From Otis tarda (lineage: Eukaryota; Chordata; Aves; Otidiformes; Otididae), in NCBI GenBank assembly GCA_026413225.1, contig CM048554.1, positions 92,607,963-92,671,962 on the forward strand: a stretch of 64,000 nt of DNA, read 5' to 3'. The position numbers were made by a program, and so were the translations under genes. The number at the start of each line of letters is the position of its first letter. Positions within the stretch are counted from its first letter, which is position 1. Below are positions 13,201 to 28,231 of the stretch, in pieces. The notes beneath the pieces are model-generated. The model was not told the DNA's origin and did no database searches. It saw only the letters and a program-made list of their open reading frames with translations.

Positions 13201-16200
13201 CAAACATACAGCACACTTTTTAATTATGCCTGTGGCAAATCTAGACACAACGAATAAACCAGGATAGTAATATTAGAGCTGTTTGTGTAGCAATTGGCCA
13301 GAGTAGGGCTGGGAAGATATGTGTGTAAGGGAATTAAGTGATACACTGGGTGGTCTTTGCTCATCCTCCAAAAATGCCTTATGTTCCTAATTTGTTGACT
13401 ATCTCTATTAATTACCATATTTATTTGAAACTATTTTAAAAGCATAAAGCATTATGTCAATGGAAAAAGCTACTAGAGGTCTGATGGAATCTTTCCATTT
13501 ATGCCTCATCTGTGAAAATTACATCAGAGAGAAGAAAAGGAAAATGAGTCAAACAGAAAGGCATGCACAACAGGTGAAGAACAAAAGGGACAGCACGCTA
13601 CTGATCCCCTCTGTCAGTTACAGGATACACTGCAGTGTGAAGGTCCGTCCTTGCTGATCTTGGACCACAGAGGGGAATGGCCCTGTCAAAAGGTCCTGAA
13701 GGAAAATTTTTATTTCCATCGGGCTCCTATCCACCTGCCTTCATTGATTATATCTCCAACAGCAATAAATGGGGCAATGGTATTTTGGTTTGGATCACCT
13801 GAAGTTACTCCAAGCTCCCTAAACTATTCTGGAGCTCATTTATTACCCCACTGTTTTCTCTAAAGTGCAATTTATGGAGTCTCCACATTACAAGCGTGTC
13901 TTTGCCTCTCAGCCACCTTCACTAGCAAGCATGCTCCATGTTCCCAAGGGCAGCCGTCCCACAGAAAGTGTGTTGCACTGCATTCATCCTATGATGGCAT
14001 TGAGCTGATGAGATGGAATAAAGTGGCATCCTAAGAGACTACTCACTTCTGGCTGGAAATCACATGAAAAAAAAAAAAGTGATCACTACAGATAAGATTG
14101 TTTAATTATTTGCAAAAAAACTAAGCTGGATGTTAGGAGAAGGTTTCCAACAAGCAGAACAATATGGATGCAAATGAGATTGCCCACACAAGGACTAAAT
14201 GGAGTGGGGCTGGCAAATGGAGTGGGCTCCAGGACTGTTATTGGAGGAGTGCAGTCAGCTACCAGAAGGGTTTCTCTAATGCAGCTGGCCTCAGGTTGAT
14301 GATCTGGAGTGCGTACTCCAAGGCTGCATCCCCAGCATCCTCTTGGTCCCAGCAGGATCACAAGGAGGCCTCCTGCTGCCACAAGCCTCCACACACCCCT
14401 GCCCGAGCAGACATGGATTGGGTTGTCATCTCCTCCCACTGCAACCTAAGGCAGCAGGAGCAGCAGCAGTTCAACACTCCCAGGAACCTGGCCTTGAAGT
14501 CACCTCTGTGACTTTAACTGCTCTGGAAGCCAGCAGCTGCAATGGCTTTCACCCCTTTTTCCTTCAGAAATTAGTTGTTCTGATTACATCTTCCTTGAAA
14601 AGGGACCAAAACTTGTCCTCATGAGGTCTTCAGGATGATTAGTATTAAAAAAAAAAAAAAAAAGCACTGCATAGTTGACAAATTTTAAAATAAATGGTGT
14701 GAACAGTAGAACAGCATGTGCTGGGAAAGGAAAGCATCCAGGAGGATTTTCAAGTTGGAAATTATGCAATTTAGCAGAGGGTGCTGGTGACAGCACAGTA
14801 ATCATCCAGTCCTCTTCATATAAACAAGAAAAAAACCCACATCATTTCAGCTGGACAAAGGAAAAGCAACAGAGATTTATACTGTCTATACTTTCCAAAA
14901 CCTTTAAATCTGAAGAGGATAAAGTGAGCTCAATTGCTGTAGATAAAAGAAGGAAAGTGGAGAATTATTACAGGTATCTAATGCAAAATGCTAAGGCTTG
15001 CATTGTCTGAAGATGCCAGATGGCAAAAAAATGAGGACCGTATGTGAAAGAACCTGGAGAAAATAAGGACAATGGTCATCAAAACTCATTGTTTGTTTAC
15101 CCACTGTTATTTGTTCAGAGCCCTTCATATTTCCAGAGTAGCAAGATGAGTTACAGTGAAAGATATAAACGAAGATATGCTTTCTAATTACATTCTAAAG
15201 AGAGTTAGAAACTCCACACAATGGAACCGAAAAGAAAGAGAGGGAAGAGAAGGAGAGAATAGGAACTGCTGAGAGTACGCCAAAATATTGGTCATCCCTT
15301 GAGTCTACACTGAAAGGTTAGTGTTATTTTTAAGAACACATTCCTTTAAGGAAAAGAATTATTTCCTAGCAGAGGTAGTTTTGGCATGGTCATAAACTCT
15401 CTCAAGGGAAGCAGAAGCCCCGACAGTGAAGTCAACAAAAGCTTGGTAGAGGAAGAGGAGGAGGAAATCTGCACAGGACTCCTCAGGGCAATCCCAAGAG
15501 TGAACTGCTACTGGAAGGGAAGAGATACGGAAGAGCCTGTCAGAGAGCAGCTGTTGAGTAGGCAAAGATCTGTGTGGGAAAACATTTAGAAGGAAAGGGA
15601 TTAGAAAACAGGTATGTGCTTCCTAGACAACATCTCAGGTTAGACGGTAGTAGTGTCCTCGTTGTGATGACATGAAAAGAAAGCTGACACACAATCTTTT
15701 AATTTAAGTTACCTTCATTTGAACTATATGAGATTATCATGGGAGTGCAGGCACGCCAAAATGTTGTCACCTACTTGTGCCCCACAGTACAGAATTTGTG
15801 AATTTTCAGTTTTGAAAAAAATTTCAGGGTATCTCTAGCAACACTTAACGAACTAAGGGCTGTTATGGAGACAAAAGACTCACCCCCTCCAGTTCCATAC
15901 CAGACTCCCAGGCCAATGTTTTCTCCAGGCAGTCTCAAGTTGTGCTGGAACCTGACCAGTTCAGTGAAGAAAACATCACTGACGTTGCAAGTGGAAAACA
16001 CTATTTTTTCATATTTTAATTTACAAAAACACTATGTGTTTCATTTCTCTGGAATTGTAAGTGGCAGCACGTTGCCCAGGAGATAAAGAAAAGCGTGGTC
16101 CATGAGCTAGATGGCAGGTCTTATCCATCCCTGAAAGGAAATGAGCCCATGAATGGAACTCATCAGTCTAAACAAGCACTATGCCAGCACCTCATCTAGA

Positions 16201-19200
16201 AGCCTCCAAAGTTTCAAGTTTCTGAGAGCTCCTAAACCTCTCTGACATGCCTGGGAGTGAAGGTTACTCAGCATCTCAGGATCTCTGAGTACCATGACAA
16301 TTTGATCCATTGTCATCTGCAGAACATATCACTGTTCTCACTGAATGGCAAAGGCAGATAATATGTTAAACAAGTTTTATTGCTCGGCATTCTTTAAAAC
16401 TGGAAAATACTAATAGGTTCAGTCATTCGAGGCAAAGATGCTGTTTTTCAAGGTAAGTGATGACACTTCATATAAGTTCCAGAAAGAAGAAAGAAATCCT
16501 GTAATGTTAGCTTATCAATTCAGTTTATCGATTCTAAGTAATGGATCATTGCTGTAATCAATAGATGTAGAGACTCCTGAAGCAAAGCAGTTGTCATTCA
16601 TTGCAAGACTTGCAGCTGAGTTTTTCTAATGTGCTCAAGTTTGTTTTGCTGTCTGCCTTCTCAAGTTAGCCTTCTCTCTGTCTTTCAGTCTATAGATAGC
16701 TGAAGGGAGGGACTATTTCACCAGACAGTGTGTATAGTGCCAAATCCATTTCAGCACATTTTAAATGTTTTCATATTGTGGGAACTGGTGAGAAAATTTT
16801 CTTTGTGCAAGGAAATATGGTTTAGAGCTCCATTGCTTTAGCTTAATCCGTAGGCTTAGTCTTGAAATATGGTCCACGGGATTCTTAGCACGGATGGAAA
16901 CATTTTGAGGACTAACTTGGGTTAGAAGCTTTAGTTTAACACTACCTCATTCACACTTCTTGAGAAGCTATGTGATGTTGATACAAGAGAATTGAAACCA
17001 ATTTCTAAGTTCATCAATAATCTGCCTGAAATTGCCTATTGATAGCAACGTATTCATCTGCTAATATTCAAGATGTTCTTCATTGTTTTATGAGTTTGGA
17101 ACTATGAAACTGGAATTTTAAGAACTGATAAACACGTACAAGGCCAAAACCAGCTGTTTCTCCTTGGGAGGTTTTGGGCTTGGGGTTTTGTTTTTCCATA
17201 GCTGTTTCTTGTGAAGCAAATATCTCAACATTGCCTCTCACCAGAATTCAAAGCTTTGTTTTAATCTGAATGCCATTACTTCCAGTCTTCTTACGACTTT
17301 GGTGCAGTCTTGATTTCTTTGAGGATTTTAAGGACAAAAAAAAAAAAAAATTTACCATAATGAATTACCATATTAATTTTTGCTTAATGGTTTTCTACCC
17401 AGAGCTCAGAAATTTAAAGCACTTTTTTGGGGAAGAGTTTCTTTAATCCTCAATTAGAATTTCTGGTTCAAAGAAAATCAGTCCTTAAGAGGATAACAAC
17501 AGCTGAATATTTAGGTATTATTTTGGAGATGCAGGTTTCATGTGATGTAGGTCTTAAAAGTCAGCCTTTTACATAACAGGCATGTTTAGAGCTCCATCAT
17601 ATGAGACATTGTCTAATCCATAACAAAAGCCTTAGGCACTACCATAACTGCAATCTTCTAAACAATGCTGTGAGAAAACCAGGATCTTTTTCAATACTAT
17701 CAAAAGGGCTCAGGGAAATGCAAATACCTCCTCCTCCCCCTCCTGCCAAGTTTATGAAATATCAAAAACTAAATCATGCTTGAGTGTAAGGTATTTTTAT
17801 TAAATGAGGTCAGGAAGTTAATTTCAGAAAAACTGTCACAACTCAGTGAATCTGGAATATTTGAATCAAATCTGAACCTCGGCTTCCTGAAATTTCCAAG
17901 CTTCTGTTAGGTGAGTTAGACTTTGCAATTTTTCTACAATTCCAGCTATGTTTTATCATCTTTTCCTTAACTTTACGGTGAACTACAACTTTCACAGAAT
18001 TAAATCATTGCCATAAATTGCTGATGATGGCATTGCAAAGATATGTAATGCACTCACTGTGAAATAGAAAATCTTAAAATAGAAATCTCTCAAGAATATC
18101 TTGGTTTGAAAACTCACATTCAGCATCAGAACCAAAAAGATGAGAAAGAGAAAATCAGGAAATTCTGAGAAATTTCTGCATATATTTGTAATTATATTGA
18201 CACTTTTGATACTCCTTTTTTTATCCCACTCATTGTCAATAATAAATCTCAGGCTAAAATAGCCATCTGAGTCATCTTGAATTCTCAAAACTGGGCACTC
18301 AGGAGGCCCTTGTGCTTGTGCCTCAGTTTGGCAGGTAAAACCTGCCTTCTGAGTGTGTATGTCTGGGCATCTGCTTCCACTGCTTGCTCTTTTTCCTGTT
18401 GTTTCGAAATTCAACCCTTAGAAATACTCAGCTTTTGTAACACCTTCTAATAAACTGCTGGGCTCGTGAAAAAGCACAAAATGATTGGAGCACCAATTGT
18501 TTATCAAAAATGCTATTTGTTGGTTCTAGATATTCATACATCACACCCCACATATAGAGCAGCCTATACAGCATTCTGAAGTACAGCCAGATGAGCATGC
18601 ATCTTTTTTACCTATACAAGAATGTATGCTACCCTTCACTCAGACCCAAATATTTCCCAGTATAGTTGGCTGATAAAGATTTTCCCAGTCATGAAATACT
18701 TTGCTTCCTAAGACCTTGCAATGAGGTCAGTCTCTTGGAGGCATAAAACTGTTGGCTTTATTACAGTCCTCGGCAGCATGTGTGCCTAAGATGCAGGAGC
18801 TCTCTGGAGCTAACTCAGAATTGAGCTGCTTTATCATCTCCCCCCAAGCTGCAAAAAGTCAAATATTAAGCCACTGGAGAAATTGTACAGGTCTGATATT
18901 TCCAAATTTCGGGATAGGAACTCGGAAACTTTAATGAAGTTCAGGTTTGATTCAATTTTTCCAATGCTATTAAATGTGCAATTCTCCCTCTCTCCTCACC
19001 ACCCCAATCACTCTTCTGGACCTCCTCCATTTCTGAATCACCTTCTGCACGGCAAAGCAGTGCCAGAATACCGTGGTCATCCTTTCTATTTATGAAAATG
19101 CTATTTACTGAAGAGGAGATGGAGCCAGCAATTTTTGGGTGCTTTTAATTTCTTTCATATCTCAGTTTCTTGTGTGATTTTTTCCACTCACTAGTTCTGC

Positions 19201-22200
19201 ACACAGACGCGGAGCAGCAGTCATCCAAAAGGGAGAAAAGCTAATCAGGGGAGTGCCACTTCTATTAAATTAACTTTTTCTTTTTAAAAGCACAATAATT
19301 ACATCTGCAGTGCTTTGACATTCAATTACATTAAAAACCTACTGTTTTCCATGGAGAAAATTGAATGCAATGATGAAACTTCTCTTATGGGTAACATTTC
19401 TTTTTAATCCATTTTAATGATATTTCCAGAATAACTATTTAGTTACATGGGTTAGTAATAAAAACAAAGGAAGGCATTTTTTTGTTTTAATATTTAAACT
19501 AAGAGGCAATGTGTCACCCCCAAATTTGCAATCACTTCAAAAGTTTATAGTTGAATTTAAATCCCACCATGGTTCCTTCTCTGACCCTTAAAACTGATCA
19601 TGATACCACTAAGGGTCCTGCTCAAAGCAATCATAATGATCTTAACAGGCCCTTAAAGCACCAGTCACACAAAACAACGTAAGCGCCATTTAATTACAAA
19701 GTTAGTTTATAGTTGTCGATGCTTTCTAGCTTTAATGAGGTTCAAATAGAAGGTAAGAGCATCTGGTCCAGAGTGTTACCTACACCTGGGCTCTACTAGA
19801 CACATTCTACGAATCAAGATTGATCTACCTGTTGCTTTCTAATTGTCTTGCTATTTCCTCATGTTCCTTCATCTGTTCGCATCCTTCTGTGTTGTCCTTG
19901 TTTGATGTGTTGATAGCAAGTCTTCTTGCTAAGTAGGGACCATATTTTTACTCCATGATTGTATGATGTCTGGCACAGGTGGGTCATGGCCACTGAGAAG
20001 AACTCCTTAGCTGCCCCAGCTAACGGTAACAATACAGTCAGTGACAATCACATGTGCACCAAGTCCCGACCTACCCGAGCACACTGAAGTGGCAACCACT
20101 CCTCTATTGCATCATTTAAAATTGGATGTTTTGTGTGCATGCCTGAAGTTTCACATACCCCAGGAAAAAGAACATGAAGCAGCTGTTTAATGATCTGACT
20201 AGAACATTTTTTGTTCATTTTTCAGTTAGGTTACACTCAGCTGAGGCTGGACACCATGTTCCATTAGTTTAGCACCTGAAAGGCTGTCCAGAAGTTGGAT
20301 CTGAAGCAGAATCTGGTTTCCGAAAATGTTTAGAAAATCAGTGCATCATTTACAATCAGTTACAGGAGGTTTTTCAAAATGGGAATTTGCTGCTCATAGC
20401 AGCTATGGACTAAACTGCTTCTTGAGCTTTTGAAAATCTTCTCTTTTTTTGCAAAATCTTTCAGTGAATGCATCTGAAACCCTTTACCTGTTACACTTTT
20501 ATTAAACCAGCTATAAACTCTTTCTATAATTACATTTAAAAGAAAATCCTGGGTACTGAACTGCACATTCTTTCTTTAATTAATGGATCTAATTTTGTAT
20601 CAGGAGCCTACACAAGACTTACAGGTCACCCAGAAGCTTGAAAGGAAACTCTGTAAGTTCCTGTGGCTTTGGGACTCTGTAATAGGATGGTTTGGGCATA
20701 GGATCCAATGAAAACAGACTGTGGCTGAATGTGCATTTTCTCTAAACTAGTGGCATTTCCAAAGTAAGCTAAAAAGTGAGATTTTCAATTGCAAATTATA
20801 TGTGCATCTCTTCTGCTTGAGCATCAGCCTCCTTCATGAAACATGATGGTACATATGCTTTGTATGCTGTGCTATAAGTAATAAAAGCGAAAAAAGAAGT
20901 TTAAAAGCATAGTCATCTGATCTTTCTACCTCCTTTATCTTCTCTGCTTAAGTTCATGTATGGAACAACTTGCACAAAAACTACTCTAATAAAACCAGAG
21001 AAAATGCAATATAGCATGATAAGGAGCAGAACTAGAGTTCCACTGGGCTGTTTGTCTGCCTCAGGAGAAAGAGGATTAAAAAAAAAATTGTCACCTGTTT
21101 CTCAGACCCTGCCAGGCTCACTGACTAGACATTACCCGAGTTATGCCAATATGATATATGCAGGATTTTTCACTTTGACTGTTGGCAGTGGTTTTTTCCA
21201 ATGTGAACCTACCAGTAAGCTCTTATAATCACCGGACAGCAGTGAGCTCATTTTCAAAGGAGTAGATCACTTACGGCTCCCTGGGACTCTGGGATTTTCA
21301 CAAACCAAGAACTGAAATGCATCTCCGTTTCTGATTCTGAAATATTCAACATAAGTACTTGAAGATGGCCTAAAAAAAAAATCAAAATATGTGCAGCTGG
21401 CAGCTGAGCATTACAACCACACTTTGAGAAGGTGCCTCAGCTGAGACTCATTGGTGGCCTCCAAAGAAAATTCCACGCCTGGCTCTGTCTGTGCTCTAAG
21501 TGCTGCAAGGCACGCACCAATTTGTGCTAATGTTTAGATTACTGCTCTCACCAAGAAATAATAATTTTTAAACAGTTACTAACACAGCAGTTGATTTTTA
21601 AAATGGATGCAATCAATTGTTTCCCAGATGGTAAAGCTACAATGGCTCAAAAGGCAGCAAATCTGGTGTTAGCTCTGGCCCAGTGTTGTGGCTTCTTTCA
21701 CAGGCATCTGCACCCCAGAAGAATGGAAATAAAGAAAGTATCTGATGAGTGTGCATACCTCATCAACATTCATTTGGAGATGCCGAGTTGAACTCCTGCC
21801 AGGATATCAGGCCTACATCATTGGGGATTTCACAGGTTTAGGAGGATTTCAAATTTGAAGTGTTTATACATGCAGCTGCAAGCTGTAGAACAGAAAATAA
21901 CAAACTGCTGTATTTCTATTCAAGCCATACACATATGGATATGCGAAACTACTAACTTGCAGAGGTCAAAAATCTCTTCCTATAGTTATCACCGCTCCCG
22001 AGTAATCCTGCAGGTTGAGGTTGCTTGATTTCTGCTCAATAAGTGTGTGCTGCGAGCTACCTTCTCTGCCATTCTCTCAGTCACTTGAAATGGTGACTAG
22101 CAGCTCTAGCAAGCGACAGTGCTGAACAACCAGGATAGAGTGCCTTCTGTAAATGTTAACAGGATATTTGAAAAGACGCAGAGCAGTGCCAAAGAATTTT

Positions 22201-23982
22201 TCAAGAGCTAGAAGTTTAAAGATGTCAGGACGTCTCTATATCCTTGCTCGTTCTCTCTCCGAGTTGCCTTTATGGAGGTAGTGAGTATTCTCACCACGAA
22301 AACAGAAACTCCCCATTTTTTTATTACCCACGTCATCAACCTCCATCTTGCAATTGTGTCAGCCTCCCAAGGAACAGGGGTTTCTGTTTTGAATAATCAG
22401 GCCAATGATTGTCAGCTGACATTGCCAACAGCCACGTCTGGCAGCCAGTGTCTCCTACCTATATTGATGCCCTACAGTAGTCTGTGGCACAGTTGACCCC
22501 TTCAAGGTTCAATCATCAACACAATCTTTCCTGGAGAAGCAGTTTGTTGATAAATATGAAACAACTATTCATTATACAGAGCTTTCCAGCACAGCAGTGA
22601 ATACATTACATGGGATAGATATTTAATCACTTAAATAAGGGACCTTTTTCCCTCACCACCTCGGTACCGGGGAACAGCAAGAGCAGGGCTACCCGCTAAG
22701 AAAGTTAATGAAGACTCCTAAGCCTAAAACACCCTAGAAGGGCCCTGACTCTTGGGTTCTTGTGCAGTCCTGGACTCCTACGGCCCTCGCACAGCCAGCC
22801 ACAACATTTAAAATGTGGCGAAACTGTAAGTACAGCAAGAAATATCATAATAGCAAGCACTGGAACCATGCCAAGTCTCATCTATAGATGTATTTTAAAG
22901 GTACTGGATGTAGAGCTGCACTTCTGCCTAACAGCCTGCCTTCAGCACACACTTAATACAGTGACAAATAGTTTGTTTGTTCAACATCTGTTTGGACAAG
23001 CAAACATGAGCTCTGGTTTCACAGAAGATGTAACTGAAAATGAGAATTGTTCTTGTTACCTTGGTTATCACAGTCTTGCTTTCTGTGAGTGTTATTATGT
23101 GCCCAAAGTATATTCAGTATGATTTTTCTGGTTTTGTAACCTCTAGTATTTTCATTTTATCCTTGGGGAAGAAAATGGTGAAGAAGTAGGAAAGTTCAGC
23201 AGAAATATGATGCGGAGGACAAAGCTTGGCACAGAAATGCAGCCACTAATGAAAACACTCCCCAGGTAGCTTGCTCGTACTTTGTAAAGCTGAATCTATA
23301 CACTGTAATCTAATAACAAAGCTGTAACCAGCACAGTAACAAAGACATCATTTAAATCTCTTTATAATATTGAGGAGCTTTGAAGCATATAAAACTTATG
23401 ATATGATTTGGCCTCACGTTAGGAACAGCCTGGGAAAAAGGCACCTGATGTATATTTATACAACTCAGATCTGTAGTTGTGTTGCCTGCACACATTTGTT
23501 AGGCATAGACAGCCCCTGAAAGACTCAGAAATTCAGATCCCTCTGTCTGATCTCCCTTCTTATAGCATGCCTGATCCTATACTTTACAATGAGGCACTTT
23601 CAAGAGTGACTGTTTCATTCTGCAAACGCTGTGAACCCTGTTATAAATCAGAAGCCTGATGTCCCAGCAGTGCCACTGTGCTTTTAAGAATCAGCATGGA
23701 CTTATGGAGGCAATTATGGGCTAGATTTTCATTTACACCACATAACCTCACTGTAACTCTGGTGAATTCAAAGCAGTTTTTCAGCACTTACCTTAGCATC
23801 GGCAAAAAGTTATGCCTTGCACATCTCGGTAGGTCTCTTACAAAAGCCCTCCAATGCTGTGTCATTGCAGCAGAGCTTGCAGACATCAGCTGATAAGAAA
23901 ATAGCACTGGAAATAGCATCAGGGAATTACTTATTCCATCTCCACCACCTAGACAGACTTGTACAGACCAGGCCATTATTAG
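13201..23982. other. Intergenic DNA, nothing firmly recognised
   Basis: Mostly AT-rich with simple A/T runs (14645-14663, 17336-17350). The longest frame is 17992-18414 on the minus strand, 140 codons, with a Phe/Leu-rich hydrophobic second half and no recognisable domain. No repeat family was identified. Confidence 0.55.
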
Positions 23983-24320
23983 CAGATGTTTGTCTAACTT
24001 GCTATTAAATTAGTGTCTTGCTGAAGAAGTGGGCTGTCTCCCACAGTTTTTTTGTCCTATTAGGAAGGTTCTCCCTGATATTTAAACTGAAACTTGCTTT
24101 CTGCAATTTAATCACCGGCTTCTAATCTTAGCTCTCATGGTCACAGCACACAAATTATTCTCCTCAACTTTTCAAGGGTTTTTAATATACCTAGACATAG
24201 CTGATAGAGAAACATCTTATCCCACGTCCCTGTCTCCAGGGGTTTCAAGAAACCCTAATCCATTTAACCTTCCCATGGTGGCTGTACTTTCTACATAACC
24301 CTTGTCGTCTGCCCCTGGGA
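23983..24320 (-). mobile_element. Old CR1-type LINE 3' region
   Basis: On the plus strand, 'GCAGATGTTTGTCTAACTTG', 'AGGAAGGTTCTCCCTGAT', 'TTTCTGCAATTTAATCACC' and 'AGGGTTTTTAATATACCTAG' follow, in the same order, the reverse complement of the 3' part of ancient CR1 elements found in birds and reptiles. It has decayed with many substitutions and has no coding capacity. Confidence 0.65.
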
Positions 24321-27300
24321 GCTGCACAGCCAGACCACTGGTTTCCTGTTGCAGACCTCAACAAGACACGGCCATGGTATTGCCAGTAGCTGAGAAGTGG
24401 AAGGGCATCACGCCTCTCCCAAGCTGTACTCGTGTTTATACATCGGAGCCTGTTGTTTGCCTTTTTCCACTGCAGCTTAACGTTGTTGACTCTTGCTTAG
24501 CTTGTTTACGCTAGCATGTCCTGTTCCTTGACATCCTTCACAGAATGATCCACGTTACAAGTACACTGCATGTGACACAGGGCAGGAGATTCATGTTCAG
24601 ACCAACAAAAAACATCTTGAATACAGGCAGGAATGTGTTTTGCGACCTGTAAAACAAGCCATGTGACGTCAGCCTGAGGAGTCCGTTTTGCTTGACAAAA
24701 GTTTTGCTCCTTCTCCCTTTCCTTCTTCCACACAGCCAGCTTTTCCTTTTTCTCTCAGACAGACCCACACCCCATTGCCAAAGGTGTTTTTTGGCAGGCA
24801 GAGAGGCTGGCCACTGCCTCAGGGAGGGGAGATGGCCACTCTCACAGCTGGGCTTTGGGACAGGATGGTGCAGACCACAAGCATTGCCTGCCAGGCTGTT
24901 CTTGCTCCAAGCAGCCACCTTTCCTCACTGCCCCTCTCCTTGCCACCCTGTCCCCTCCTGGCTTGGGGAGCACAAGGTGGCACTTGGCTTTGCCTGCACT
25001 TCACACAACTTGTTTTTGGCCACCTCTGGGGAAAAGGGCCAGGTACAAACCTTCTGCAAGCCAGATCTGCCCCACCAGTTGTGAAATGTGCTCATCTAGA
25101 GGGACGTGGGGTTCAGGTTTGTGTTTGAGAGTGTTCCTGTATTTGACCTTGTGCAGTGTTATCCCCATATTACTTATTGCAAATGTAGAAGAATAAAGTC
25201 ATTATGAATAAGTGGAAAAGAATGAAACTGGAGAAGCAGCTAGGGCATAGCTGGATAGGTCACACCAAGATTTCTTTTCTGTGTAATGCACTGCTAAATG
25301 TCTCAGACTCCTTTGGTGAAAGGTACCATTTGAGACCACACGCTGTGCTTCCTCCAAAGAATTCACACCTTTTTTCTTTGGCTTTGCTTCTCCTGTATCC
25401 TGTAATAAAAGTCTTCCAGACTGTGGTTGGTCTCTGTATACTGGAAACATGGTGGATGGAGTCAGGAAAGGAATAATGAAAACTGTAGCATCCCGTTTTA
25501 AATGGAGCAAGTAGAACATGTAGCAATGGCAAAGTCACTCCTTACAACTGTCTTAATACAATTTAATGTTGTTAAACATTAAAAGTGTTCATATTTTTTA
25601 TTATTCTAAATGAGATCCAATTAAAACCAAGAGTGGAGAAACAACAGATCTAAGCTGCATGTGAACAACGGACCAAGAAAAAAGATGATGCACAGGAACA
25701 AGACAGATAAATCATATTGACTCTCATCTAACATCCAGCCAAGCCGTTCGTCTTTAAATGATCACTATGGTGATGATGCACAGGTTATTCCTGAAATCAA
25801 GCTGCAGACTGTAAAGGAAAAAAATTGTATGGCACCTTGCTGATACATCCTCTTGTACCGAACTTAAAATATGACATACAGAGAGGTCACTGGCTTAATT
25901 AGTTGCTGAGCTAAAATTGGCTGCTATCTTTTTTTCTCCATCTGAAACCACAGAACTTTCTCAGTATATTATTTCCACATGTGCTTGCATTAATATCCTT
26001 GCCCTTGATCCAGCATTTTAATAAGCATTCATCTCTTGAAAAAAATATATAAAGAAATGTCTATCCACTTACCTAAAGTATCCCTCAGCCCAGTCCTCCC
26101 TTTCCATCAAAGTGAGCCAGAAGAATCTCCAGGGAAATCCATACAGTCTCCTTGGTAGGCAGTTCTCTTTATTAGGGGTATGATTTCTCATTCTTTGCTC
26201 CAGACATATTAAAATCCTCTCTTGCCTAAGCTGCAGGGCCTAAGGTCTCAGATGGTTTCAAGACATGAACACCCAGCTAGTGCCAGACAGAGACGTGCAC
26301 TATCGCAGCACAGGGAATGGGATACTGAGGTCTGAAAGCAAGCACCATCAGCTTGCTCTTCCTCTGCAAATGGTAACAGTTATTTTAAAGGTGTCCATGG
26401 GTCAGAAAGAGTCCACACTGCTGTACCACTTGCACATGCATCTGCCTGAGACTTCCAGGATTGCTCCTGTAGGAAAAGTCAGTATGCTTGCACCAGTATC
26501 TACACTTAAAATCAAGCTCTGGTTGCTTCTACATTTTAACTTGTAGCCTGCACCAAAACCACCTTTCTAGGAACTGGTCTGTAGTCTGCATGTCTCATCG
26601 TCCCAATTTGCTTTATTTTGGGGTAATAGCAATATTGAAGCCAAAAAAAATTTAAATATAAGGTTTTTTACTGACAGCCAAAGTTGATCTAAGATGCTGT
26701 TTCATGTTATATTTATACAATCTCTCCTTTTGTTCATATATAATACAAAAATATTTTGAAATGAAACCATTATTGACAAAATCAGAATTCAAGTTTCCAT
26801 ATAAGTGACTCAGTTTGGAGACCACAGTACCAAGTATCTCCGATCAGGTTGCAAAATTAACTTCCTGTTACCTACCAGCCTACAAAATTCAAACCATCTG
26901 ATCATTTAACTGTATATGAATTTCTTCTAATAATAAAATATATTGGATGGATGGCATTGTAATAAACACAGTGGGTTTCCCTTTTCTTACATGCTTTCAT
27001 GAGCAGTGAATCAGTTTTATTGCATTGTCAATGACCGTAATAGAAGTGTTGGCCTAGAAGATACAATTCTGTATTTAGTAATCTGTTCATATATCAGCTG
27101 TGAGATTATGGCAAACAATAGTGCATAAAAACTACATGAAATATATTACGAGGTAAAACTACAAACCAGTCCTTAGAGTCAGCTTGGAATGAATCAGTGG
27201 TTTGGATTTCATAAAAGCCTGAAAATTGAAGGCAAATGAAGAAAATAAAACAGGATACCAAATGCAACAAACAGTACCTAAAATACAAGACAAAAACTAA

Positions 27301-28231
27301 CTGTAAATTGCCAGTAGGAATATAAACATAAAGCAAGTTTTGTGTCTAAATAAGCCTGTTTTGCTATGCAGCTGTTTATTCAAGTGCTTACTACGGCCTT
27401 ATGGAAGTGAAGCCAATGACAGGTTTCTGGACCCACATAAGTAAGAGTGTCAGGGACACTGAGGAATCACCTCCGTGCCCCAGGCAGGATTTACAACAGC
27501 TCCTCCATGACCTCCCATGCAGTCTTACATTGGCCTTTGTTAGTCTTCCGGTGCAGTACAGGCATTTCTAGCTTGTTTGTACCCAACTGCTTAAAAGCCC
27601 CACTCCCAGGCTTCACGCTCTTTCAGTTGTCCAGCTACAACAGTGGGATTTCATACCTTAGGCTTCCATGATATTATTTAGCCTACAAGCTATTCTCAAA
27701 ATTTAAGTATCCAAGATCCTTCGACTCTTTTTGTTAATATCGACACAAAATGCTCCTTGCTGCTATTTCAATCTCTTTATTATTTTTACTATCATCATAA
27801 TAACCTCTGTGATAAATCATTATCACATCAGCCTCTGCTACCTCTTCTGTAGATTAAACCCCCTTCCTCACACATCTCGTCTGCAAGGTCCCTGATGATT
27901 TTGGCTGCCATCTCCATTTGGAGTCCCGGGTCACTGGAGTGAGGTACCCACGTCGGAGCAGCCACTCTGGCTGAGACGGCAGCAGTGCTGGCTGGAGAAA
28001 GCATGGCTTTTCAAACACTCCTGTTTACGCAACCCAGCAGGTTTGTTTCTTTTGCAACAGCTTGACAAACGCTGTCAGATGCAAGAGCTTGGCCTGCGCT
28101 CAGTGAACAATACATTTGCATCTCACCTTTTCTTCAGCAGAATTTCTGCCTCGTTAGTCATTCCCCAATCTTCATCTGTGCAGCTGAGCACTGTCTTTCC
28201 TGAGCACAGAGCTTTGCTCTTAGCTCCATTA
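24321..28231. other. Intergenic DNA with a GC-richer patch
   Basis: The patch at about 24690-25130 is GC-richer, with overlapping plus-strand frames of 146, 130 and 113 codons and low-complexity Pro/Leu/Ser composition. An AATAAA follows at 25192-25197 (plus). This might mark the end of a noncoding transcript but is not enough to call one. The rest is AT-rich with nothing recognised. Confidence 0.5.

Noticed and set aside
22500..22520. GGTTCAATC as a possible tRNA T-arm
   Set aside because: No matching D-arm, anticodon stem or acceptor stem could be folded around it.
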